Shown here: positions 1 through 7,900 of the stretch, one piece after another
Numbering within the stretch: position 1 is the first letter of the stretch
How the letters are laid out: each line of letters opens with the position of its first letter
Position numbers and translations under genes: made by a program
NCBI GenBank assembly: GCA_001803235.1
Contig: MHBL01000056.1
Location: 1 to 39,352, forward strand
DNA length: 39,352 bases
Source: Lentisphaerae bacterium RIFOXYA12_64_32
Lineage (GTDB): Bacteria; Verrucomicrobiota; Lentisphaeria; Oligosphaerales; YB12-FULL-65-16
Direction of reading: 5' to 3'
The notes under the pieces: model-generated
What the model saw: the letters and a program-made list of their open reading frames with translations, nothing else
Told to the model about the DNA's origin: nothing
The model's database searches: none

Positions 1-35
1 TGGGGCGTACGGCAGGTCGCGGCCCGGCCGCGTTG

Positions 36-102
<67 letters not shown>

Positions 103-287
103 GGGAACGTTCAGTGTCAGTCTGGTCATAGCGCTGACTTTTCGGCGCGGGCCGGACACAAGATTGCCGCGGCGCCCCGCAAACCATTGCAACAGGAAAC
201 TTCCCGGTCTTGCAGTCTTCAGCTTCAACCCGTTGGTTGGGAAAGTACGCCCGGTCACGTCGGAATGCAAGGGGTCGGTCGCGATTT

Positions 288-616
288 TCAGGGCGGTTTC
301 AAAGTCGGCGGTTTGAGCTGCCCTTGTGACGCTCCAGTAGGCCCGGCCTGCGCGCCACGCCGAAGTGCCCGGACGAAGGCGGGTCCCCATGCTGGGCCTC
401 TCAGCCACGTGTGTTGGTGCGTGGGGCGGCGGCGCTCTGGCTCAGTGTGGAGTGCATGACGCAACGGACCGTCGGCGGGCATCTCGGAACGCACCTTCGC
501 CACGGCGTAGGGACCCGGCTTCGTGCAGCCACTACGCAGCGACAAGCACGGCGGGGGTACCTCGAGCCGCTAGTCGCCACGCCACGCTCAAACCGCCGAC
601 TTTGAAACAGCCCTGA
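288..616. mobile_element. MITE-like element A (about 327 bp, 29-bp terminal inverted repeats)
   Basis: The left end (289-317) and right end (587-615) are inverted copies matching at 28 of 29 bases, with one further pairing base on each side. The ends begin CAGGGC(T/G)GTTTCAA, the same terminus as elements B and C in this window. No transposase gene is inside and the internal open frames resemble nothing recognisable. I find no clear target duplication next to this copy. It is most likely a non-autonomous transposon or a related palindromic repeat. Confidence 0.7.
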
Positions 617-879
617 GATGGATTTCCGGCGAGTAGTTCGACCCGCCGCGAAAAGGCCTTTCGCAACCCATCAGGACGAAGGATGAGGACGAGCACGATT
701 TGCGCCGCGATCCCTTTGCCGCGCGACGCCAATGTGAGCTCGACTTTTCTTCCTCACTTCTTTTCCGACGGCCGCTACAACCTGCCGCGGTCCCGTCAAG
801 CCCTCAAGAGCGAGGTTTTCCAACCACCTGGATCGATAAACCTTAATCCACTCCCGTTGGCCTGTCAAGAGCCCGGAAG
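617..879. other. Gene-free stretch between elements A and B
   Basis: About 260 bases with no recognisable protein, RNA gene or clear promoter. Together with the flanking elements it separates whatever lies left of the window from the first gene at 1180. Short open frames cross it but show no family resemblance, and no usable ribosome binding site was seen. Confidence 0.5.
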
Positions 880-1032
880 CAGGGCTGTTTCAAGATCCGG
901 CACCGCGTCTCGGAAGGCCACGCCTCCGCGCACACCAAGTAGGGGCGGCCTGTCCTCAGGCCCCCCCCCGGCGTGGGGACACGCCGGGGGTACTCGCCGC
1001 ACACGACGGTCACGAATCTTGAAACAGCCCTG
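880..1032. mobile_element. MITE-like element B (153 bp)
   Basis: Inverted ends at 880-898 and 1014-1032 match at 18 of 19 bases and start CAGGGCTGTTTCAAGAT. The whole element is a close copy of element C (29090-29244): both share the order inverted end, GTCTCGGAAGGCCAC, GGGGCGGCCTGTCCTCAGG, GGCGTGGGGACACGCCGGG, GTACTCGC, inverted end. The internal palindromes could fold into hairpins in RNA or single-stranded DNA. No coding capacity for a transposase and no obvious target duplication at this copy. Confidence 0.85.
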
Positions 1033-1051
1033 GTCGCACCACGCGTCCCGA

Positions 1052-1080
1052 TTGTGGAAACGTGTGTTTCCACCTATGTT
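1052..1080 (+). promoter_or_regulatory. Candidate sigma70-type promoter overlapping a hairpin
   Basis: TTGTGG (1052-1057) and TATGTT (1075-1080) are separated by 17 bases and lie about 100 bases upstream of the thioredoxin-fusion start. The spacer contains half of a perfect 8-bp inverted repeat, GTGGAAAC/GTTTCCAC with a 4-base loop (1054-1073), which could be an operator. This is a motif match only. Confidence 0.35.
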
Positions 1081-1179
1081 ATCGGCCGGGGCAGTCCGTA
1101 TCGCACCGCAGCGGATACGGCACGAGCAGGGCCGAAGCGCGAATGTGAGTGCGATGACGAGCCGAAAAGGAGTCACACC

Positions 1180-2538
1180 ATGAAGGGGATGCTGTCGGGA
1201 GCGATGCGGGTGGTTGCCGGGGCGGGGTTGCTGGTCATGGGCGGGCTGTCGGGCCGGTTTGCGGCGGCCCAGGAACCGGCGGCGCCGGCGCCGGCGGTCG
1301 CGGCCCCCGCCGCCCCTGCCGCGATGGATCCGAAGGCACGCGAGTTGCTTGAGCAGATGTCTGCCTATTTCGCGGGGCTCAAGGGATTCAGTCTGACCCT
1401 GAATGCGTCCATGAAGCTTGAGGCGCAGGGGATGAAGCAGGACATGACCTCGGAGTTCACCGTGGCGGTTGAGAAGCCGAACCGCATCGCCATCGTATTG
1501 CGAGAGGGGCTCATGGGCGGCACCATGGTCTGCGACGGGACGACGATGTACACGTGCATTCCGCAGCTGAAGCGCTACGTCGAGACGCCCGCGCCGGCGG
1601 ACTTCGACGCCTTGTTCGGCGACCAGATGCAGATGGCCATGGCGGTGGCGAATCGGCCCAGCCTGCTGATCCTGACCAGCATGATCCAGAGCAAGCCGTT
1701 CGAGCGCCTGAGCGAGGGAGTGACAGGGGGCAAGTACCTTGGCGAGGAAGACGTGGACGGCGTGAAGTGCCGGCACGCCAAGTTCGAGCAAGCGGACTTT
1801 GACTGGGAGATCTGGGTCGAGTCGGGGGACAAGCCGCTGCTGCGCAAGCTCGTACCGGACATGTCCAAGGCGTTGGCCCAAGCTGAGGAAGTGCCCGAGC
1901 CGATGGCGCAGGCAAAGGTGAGCATGCTGGAAACCCTGAGCGGGTGGCAGGTGAACCCCACGTTCACGGCTGAAACGTTCAAGTTCTCCCCGGCGGACGC
2001 CACGAAAGTCGACTCGCTTTTCGGTGACATGGGCGAGGCGGAAGCGCCGCATCCCCTGGTCGGGCAGTCGGCCCCGGACGTGACTCTCGACCTGCTCGAG
2101 GGCGGGAAACTGGAGCTGGCCCAGCACCGCGGTAAGGACGTGGTGGTGTTCGACTTCTGGGCCACCTGGTGCGGCCCGTGCCGGAAGGCCCTGCCCGAGG
2201 TCGCGGCTGCGGCGGCAGAGTTCGCTGGCAAGGGTGTGGCGTTTTACGCCGTCAACGAAGGCGAAAAACCCGACGCCATCCGCGAGTTTCTCAAGGGCAA
2301 GACGCTGAACTGCAGCATTGCCCTGGACCTGGAGGGCAAGGTTGGCGAGTTGTACAAGGTTGAGGGCATTCCGCAGACCGTGCTCATCGACAAGAACGGC
2401 AAGGTCCAGGCGGTGCACGTGGGTTACGATCCGGGCATCAAGGCGACACTGAAGAAGCAGCTTGAGACGCTGCTGACTGGCAAGGACCTTCAGCCGCCGG
2501 CCGCGGCGGAGACGCCGGCGCCTGCCCCGGCCCCATAG
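1180..2538 (+). CDS. Secreted DUF2092 - TlpA-like thioredoxin fusion protein
   Basis: A 452-residue exported protein. Residues 1-31 look like a signal peptide ending near AAAQ, followed by an Ala/Pro linker to about residue 49. Residues 50-280 resemble the DUF2092 / LolA-like fold of periplasmic proteins. Residues 290-435 form a TlpA/AhpC-type thioredoxin domain with the active site WCGPC (cysteines 331 and 334) and the cis-proline region GIPQT. The tail is again Ala/Pro-rich. Such domains act in the cell envelope as thiol-disulfide reductants; the partner is unknown. I chose the ATG at 1180 because AAAAGGAG lies just upstream and a signal peptide follows directly; the frame stays open further upstream into element B but without signal. 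The next gene starts 57 bases downstream. Confidence 0.85.
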   Translation: MKGMLSGAMRVVAGAGLLVMGGLSGRFAAAQEPAAPAPAVAAPAAPAAMDPKARELLEQMSAYFAGLKGFSLTLNASMKLEAQGMKQDMTSEFTVAVEKPNRIAIVLREGLMGGTMVCDGTTMYTCIPQLKRYVETPAPADFDALFGDQMQMAMAVANRPSLLILTSMIQSKPFERLSEGVTGGKYLGEEDVDGVKCRHAKFEQADFDWEIWVESGDKPLLRKLVPDMSKALAQAEEVPEPMAQAKVSMLETLSGWQVNPTFTAETFKFSPADATKVDSLFGDMGEAEAPHPLVGQSAPDVTLDLLEGGKLELAQHRGKDVVVFDFWATWCGPCRKALPEVAAAAAEFAGKGVAFYAVNEGEKPDAIREFLKGKTLNCSIALDLEGKVGELYKVEGIPQTVLIDKNGKVQAVHVGYDPGIKATLKKQLETLLTGKDLQPPAAAETPAPAPAP

Positions 2539-2595
2539 TCGAAGAACGATGGCAACGAGGATTGCGGAACGCGATTTCAAGGAGGAACGACAGCC

Positions 2596-3642
2596 ATGTC
2601 AGACGTGAAACCGATCAGTACGGCGGTGCTCGGGCTCGGCCGGGCCGGGTACAACATCCACGTCCACGCGTTGCGCGGGCGCGCGGACTACAAGATCGTC
2701 GCCGTGGCGGACCCGAACGCCGAACGGTGCAAGGAAGTGGCCAACGAGTTTGGCTCCAAAACGTTCGCGGACCTTGGGTCCATGCTGGCCGGGTGTGACG
2801 CGGAGTTGATCGTGATCGCCACGGCGTCCAAGGACCACGCGGCGCACTCGATCCAGGCGCTGGAGGCCGGTCGGCACGTGGTGGTCGAGAAACCGTTCGC
2901 GACCTCCCTGAAGGAAGCGGACGCGCTGATCGCGGCGCGCGACAAGGCGGGCAAGATCCTGACCGTGCACCAGTCGCGGCGCTGGGCGGCGGACTATGCG
3001 TTCATCCGCCAGATGCTGCACGACCCGCGGCTTGGTGAGGTGTTTTTCATCAAGAACGGCGCCTACGGCTTTGCGCAGCGCAATGACTGGCAGACTCTGG
3101 TCAAGTACGGCGGCGGGTCACTGAACAATACCGCGGTGCACTTTCTCGACGGCTGCTACCTGTTGCTCGAGTCGGAGGTGAAGTCGGTGTGGGGTGACCT
3201 GCAGCAGATCCTGTCGGCGGGCGACGCCGAGGACCACTGCAAGGTCATCATGCGCGGCAAGAACGGCCGCGTGATCGACGTGGAGATCACCAGCGCCTGC
3301 ACCGTGCCGCAGCCGAGCTGGATCCTGTACGGGAGCCGCGGGTCGCTGGTCGTGCAGGGCGACAAGGCGAAGCTGAAGTACGCGAAGGCGATTCCGGAAC
3401 TGTCCGAGCCTGAGGACGCGCCGATCGTTAAGGCGCGGACCTACGGGGTGCAGGGCGCCGTGCCGGCCATGGAGATGATCGAGGAGGAGCTGGAGGCGAA
3501 GGCGAGTCCCGGCCCCTCCTACTATGACTGCCTCTACGCGACACTGCGCCAGGGTGCGGCGCTGAAGGTGAAACCCGAAGAGTGCCGCGCCGTGCTCGAC
3601 CTGATGCTCAAGGCGCGCAAGGGCACGAAGTTCAGAGGCTGA
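2596..3642 (+). CDS. Gfo/Idh/MocA-family NAD(P)-dependent oxidoreductase
   Basis: A 348-residue cytoplasmic protein of the glucose-fructose oxidoreductase / inositol dehydrogenase / MocA family. The N-terminal Rossmann fold shows GLGRAG at residues 13-18 and the family EKP motif at 98-100 (catalytic lysine 99). The C-terminal alpha/beta part includes the usual substrate-side region, with the NNTAVHFLD stretch near residue 177. Members oxidise or reduce sugars, inositols or related polyols; the substrate cannot be told from sequence. AAGGAGGAA lies at a normal distance before the ATG. Co-transcription with the upstream thioredoxin gene is plausible from the short gap, but no functional link is evident. 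Confidence 0.9.
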   Translation: MSDVKPISTAVLGLGRAGYNIHVHALRGRADYKIVAVADPNAERCKEVANEFGSKTFADLGSMLAGCDAELIVIATASKDHAAHSIQALEAGRHVVVEKPFATSLKEADALIAARDKAGKILTVHQSRRWAADYAFIRQMLHDPRLGEVFFIKNGAYGFAQRNDWQTLVKYGGGSLNNTAVHFLDGCYLLLESEVKSVWGDLQQILSAGDAEDHCKVIMRGKNGRVIDVEITSACTVPQPSWILYGSRGSLVVQGDKAKLKYAKAIPELSEPEDAPIVKARTYGVQGAVPAMEMIEEELEAKASPGPSYYDCLYATLRQGAALKVKPEECRAVLDLMLKARKGTKFRG

Positions 3643-3658
3643 CCTGGCGCGGGAGGGG

Positions 3659-3805
3659 TTTCGGGTTTCAGTGTTCAGGTTTCAGGAACACGGATCCGAC
3701 CGGGCGCCAGGTCTCTGGGGCCGTTTACCCTGTTTGAACACCACCCCCTGGCGCCTTTGGTCATTCCGAGCGCTGACACCTGAAACCCGAAACCTGAAAC
3801 CTCCC
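3659..3805. repeat. Inverted pair of degenerate heptamer arrays
   Basis: The intergenic region between the oxidoreductase and the TPR gene starts with heptamers GTTTCGG-GTTTCAG-TGTTCAG-GTTTCAG (3659-3688). It ends with the same kind of array on the opposite strand (3777-3805; reverse complement GGTTTCA-GGTTTCG-GGTTTCA-GGTGTCA). The roughly 88-base centre shows no gene. The pair could fold as a large stem-loop or act as a terminator-like structure after the oxidoreductase. It shares the consensus GGTKTCR with the array inside the radical SAM gene. Confidence 0.7.
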
Positions 3806-3857
3806 CTCCGATACGGCGGCGTACGGAGGAATCCACCGGGAAAGGATCTGTTCCGAC

Positions 3858-4835
3858 GTGGCGACCGAGGCGTACCGAGAGTTCCGCGAGCTCCTGAGCC
3901 GGCGTGCGTACCAGGAGGCGGTTCGGCTCGCCGAGATGGAGTGCGTGCGGCAAGGCGGTCGCAGCGAGTTCTGGTTGACGCAGCAGGCGGTGGCGCTGAT
4001 TCAGGCGCGGCAGTACCGCAAGGCGCTCGAGGTGGCGGACCAGGCCCTGGCTCTTGCCCCCTTGAATCTCTACGCGCTGCTGGCCCGCGCCGACGCACGC
4101 CGCGGCGCCGGCGAGTTCGAGCCGGCCCTCGCCGACTATGAGGAAGTCACGCGGCGTGACGACCCGAAGACGACCCCGCGCGCCGCCGCGGGTGCTCTCG
4201 AGTGTCTCGCGGCGTTGAAGCGCTGGGACCGGGTCCTCGAGATGCTTCCCGTCTGGGGCGAGCGCGTGCCGGCGTGGCGCTGGCGCGTCAAGGCGCTGGG
4301 CGGCCTGGGCCGCCGCACCGAGGCGATCGCGGCCTGTGAGGAATGGCTGCGCGCCAGTCCGGACTTGCCTGACGCGCTCTGGCAGCTCACCGAGCTGGAA
4401 ATTGCGCGCGACGGCCTGGACCCGGTCCTCGACCGTCTGGGGCGGTTGGCGAAGATTCCGTCGCGGCCCCCGATCTACCGGGAGATCTACGCGTCGCTCT
4501 GCCGCCGCGCCGGGCGCACCGACCTGGCGGTGAAGACGTACGACAAGCTGGCTGCGGCCGCACCGGACCCGCGCGTGCTGCGCCAGCAGGCGTTTGCCCT
4601 GGCCAAGGGCGGCGAGGAGGCGCGGGCCATCCCGATGATGGAGGAATTGCTGCGTCTGGCGCCGGACGACATGTACCTGCACTCGGCCTACGGCGCGGCC
4701 TGTGATCGCGCCGGCCGCCTCGAGCCGGCACTGCGGTTCTACGAGGAACTGCTGCGGCTTTTCCCCGAGCACAAGGGGCTGTACGGTAGGATCAAACGGA
4801 TCAGCAGGAAACTCAGGCCAGACCCGCCGGAGTGA
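3858..4835 (+). CDS. TPR-repeat protein of unknown function
   Basis: A 325-residue soluble protein built almost entirely of helical tetratricopeptide-like repeats: for example, residues 50-105 (ALEVADQALALAPLNLYALL pattern), 225-260 and 270-315 show the A/G/Y/A/P spacing of TPR units. There is no signal peptide, membrane segment or catalytic domain. The start is a GTG at 3858 with AAAGGA about 11 bases upstream. The gene lies 135 bases before the giant ATPase gene on the same strand, so it could be part of that unit, but an inverted-repeat region lies between them. A protein-interaction or scaffold role is the most that can be inferred. Confidence 0.75.
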   Translation: MATEAYREFRELLSRRAYQEAVRLAEMECVRQGGRSEFWLTQQAVALIQARQYRKALEVADQALALAPLNLYALLARADARRGAGEFEPALADYEEVTRRDDPKTTPRAAAGALECLAALKRWDRVLEMLPVWGERVPAWRWRVKALGGLGRRTEAIAACEEWLRASPDLPDALWQLTELEIARDGLDPVLDRLGRLAKIPSRPPIYREIYASLCRRAGRTDLAVKTYDKLAAAAPDPRVLRQQAFALAKGGEEARAIPMMEELLRLAPDDMYLHSAYGAACDRAGRLEPALRFYEELLRLFPEHKGLYGRIKRISRKLRPDPPE

Positions 4836-4885
4836 TGGCCGCAAGAGAACGCATCAAGCTCTGTCGGATGGCCCAGTGCAACGCC

Positions 4886-4965
4886 AGGCGAACCCCAAGC
4901 CAGCCCGCGAGGACGCGGGCGCTCCAAGGACGCACCGTTCCGGGGCTGGTTTGGGCTGGACAGGG
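4886..4965. repeat. Imperfect inverted-repeat (REP-like) element
   Basis: Between the TPR gene and the ATPase gene lies a small palindromic region. It has a perfect 6-bp hairpin CCCGCG-AGGA-CGCGGG (4904-4919), flanked by an imperfect outer inverted repeat (CCCAAGCCAGCCC versus GGCTGGTTTGGGCTGG). It may be a repetitive extragenic palindrome or a weak attenuator before the ATPase gene; there is no T-run. Confidence 0.4.
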
Positions 4966-4970
4966 GATCT

Positions 4971-7900
4971 ATGACCGCTCCGCGTACCATTGGTGAACTG
5001 ATCGCCGTGCCGCCTGTGCAGACGGTGATCCGGCTCGATGACGGGCGGCGTCAGCCGCAGACCGTCACCGGGAGTTTTGTCTTCACCGGCGAGGTGGCGC
5101 ACGCGTTCACGGTCCTGGCGGAGGCGTTGCTGCAGGAGCACGGCCAGGGCTACTTCCTGCAAGGCGACTTCGGGTCGGGCAAGTCGCACTTCCTGGCCGC
5201 GCTGGCCGCCTGCCTGAGCCAGGCGCCGGGCAGCGAGCGGCTCGCGGCGCAACACGAGCCGCTGCAACGGCTGCGCGACAGCGGCCGGCGCTTTCTCGTT
5301 GCCGACATATCGCTGGTCAACTTCCGCGCCGGCACGGCCTTGGAGCAGATCCTTATCCAAGCGGTCGAGGAGGCTCTCGCCCGCGCCGGGCACCCGGCCA
5401 TGCTGACGCCGCTCGCCGTCTTTCTCGAGCATCTGCGCGACCTGTTGCGTGATCCGAAACTGGCCGGCGCGTTCGCCGCCGGCTGTGGCGTACCGCCGGC
5501 CGACCTGCCCCAGTGGCTTGAGGCGCATCCGCGCGATGCCTACACGCACGGCATCCGTCTGCTGCGCGAACTCGGGCTGACCATGCCCGAGGCCCTGGTC
5601 GAGGACCGCCACGAGACCATGCGCCGCGCCCTGGCCGCGGTGCGCCAGGCGGGGTTCGCAGGCCTGGTGCTGGTCATTGACGAACTGTCCGAGTTCTTCC
5701 GCTCGAAACCTGACGCGCGGCGCCTGAACGAGGACGCGCGCACGCTGCAGTTCCTGGGCGAACTGGCGGGGTCCGAGCCGCTGTGGATCCTGGCCGCCGT
5801 GCAGGAGAGCCTCGAGCGCACGGGCGACATTGCACAGGTCACGTTCCGCAAGATCAAGGATCGGTTCCCGGTCCGGTTCGTGCTCTCGACGGTGCACATA
5901 CGCGAGCTGATCGCCGGGCGCCTGGTGCAGCGTCGGCCAGGCGCAGAGGACGCGATCCGCGCCATCTACGACGAGTACCGGCGGCAGTTTCCCGGGTTCC
6001 AGTGGAGTTACGAGCAGTTCCGCGGCGTGTACCCGGTGCATCCCGCGACACTGGCGCTGCTCGAGGGGCTCGGGGACCTGTTCAGCCAGCACCGCGGCAT
6101 TGTCGATTTCGTGCATTCGCGCCTGGCCGGCGACCCGGCGCGGCGCATCCCGGGCATTCTCGACCGGCCTTGCGGTGAGCTGCTCGCGCCGGACAGCATC
6201 TACGAGCACTTTGCCCAGCGGCTCATGGAGTTTTCGCACTTCAATGTCTATCCCCGACACGTGGTCCCGCACCTGGACGAGGTCATCGACACGGTGCTGG
6301 AGGACGAGGCCGACCGCGCTTTGGCGCGGCGCCTGGTCCGTATCCTGGTGCTGTACGAGATACACCCCGCGGCGGAGACGCCGAACGTGCGCGTCCTTTC
6401 CGAGCTGGTTGCCTGCATGCTGGCGTCGCAGGACCCGAGTCTGAACGTGCAGTTCGTCTCCGAGGCGATCCTCGACCCGGTCGTGGCGGGCAGCCGTTTC
6501 CTGGTGCGCAAGCCCGGGCTGGAGCGGGACCGTGAGACCGCGACGTACCGCGTCCTGGCGGAACAGGACACGGGGCAGACTCTGAAGGCTCGGGTCGATC
6601 ACGCCATGAAGGGCCTGGTCCCGGACGACTCGCGACTGTACTCGCGGGTGTTGGCGGAAATGCCGGACTCCATGGCGTGGCCCGGGCCGGCGCTCCTCGA
6701 AACGGGTGTCGAACGCAGCGTGACCTGGCACCAGACGCCGCGGCGCGCCTTGGCGCTTTTCTGCGCGCACGGTGCGGAGTCCGCGGCCCAGGCTCGGATT
6801 CATCAGGCGCTCGAGGCGGGGCAGGTGGACTTCGCCGTGGCCATGACGTGGGAAGGCGTCGAACTCGCCGCCGAGCACACGGCCGTGTGGCGTATTGGCA
6901 CGCTCAAGGACGAACTCCCGGTGCTGCGCGAGTACCTGGCCACGCGTTTGGTCGCCGAGGAACTGAAGCCATCGAACCCCGCGGACACGCCGTTGATCGA
7001 TCCGGCGCGCGACGCCGTGCGTCGCCTGGCGCCGGCCGCGGCCCAGGCGGTGCTGAATGCGATCTACGCCGGGCACTTCGACGAGGCGGGGATCCGGGTC
7101 GATCCGGCGGCGCGGCAGCTCCGGCGCTTCGACCGGCTGCTCGAGGCGGCGGCCGAGCACATCCTTGACCGGCGCTACCCGCGTTTTGTGCAGGTCGCGC
7201 CCCGGAATATGCCGCCCGCACCGCGGCTCTACCAGCGTCTGCTCGACGAGTGGGTCAAGCCGGGCAGCATCAGCCTGCACGCGGCGCAGCAGCAGCGGCT
7301 CGGCGAACTGATCGAGGCGCTCGCCGTGCCGTTGGGCCTGGCGGAACTGCGGTCCGGCTCGTATGTCTTCAGCCCCGACCTGCAGGTGCACCCGCTGCTG
7401 ACCTCGCTGTTCACCGTGCTGAGCCCGGCCGCGCCCACGCCCCTGGCCGTCGTCATGGCGCACTTGAAGAATGGACCGTTCGGGCTGCCGCAGGACACGG
7501 CCGCGTTCCTGGTCGTGGCGCTCGCCAGCGGCGGCGTGATCGCCATCCAGAGCCGGGGCCGGTCGCTGCCGGTCGAGTTCCTGAACCTCGCCTCGGTCGA
7601 AGGCGCCGAAACGGTGTCGCTGGGCGAACTCGTCCCTGAGCCGGACCGTGACACGCTGCTGCAGGAGTGCGCGTTCCTTGCGCCGCCCGGCAGCGCCTGG
7701 ACGGCGTTCGGACTGCGGCAGCAGCGCGAGGCGTGGCAGGGCGCGGTGAAGTTCAAGGAGAAGACCGCTGCGCTCATCGACGACGTGGAGGCGCGTCTGC
7801 GCTCCGTGTCCGAGTACTCGGCCTTCAAGGCCCTGGACCTGGACGACGTCCGGCGCACGCTTGAGGGGCTGCGCGATTTGGTCAGCGAGGTCAAGGTATC

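Noticed and set aside
880..1032. Protein-coding gene within the repeated element
   Set aside because: The open frames contain the inverted ends and GC hairpins, and the same frames recur in element C only because the DNA is a repeat.
865..2580. Minus-strand open frame over the thioredoxin gene
   Set aside because: Antisense shadow; it crosses element B and encodes Arg/His-rich nonsense. The plus strand has a clear WCGPC active site.
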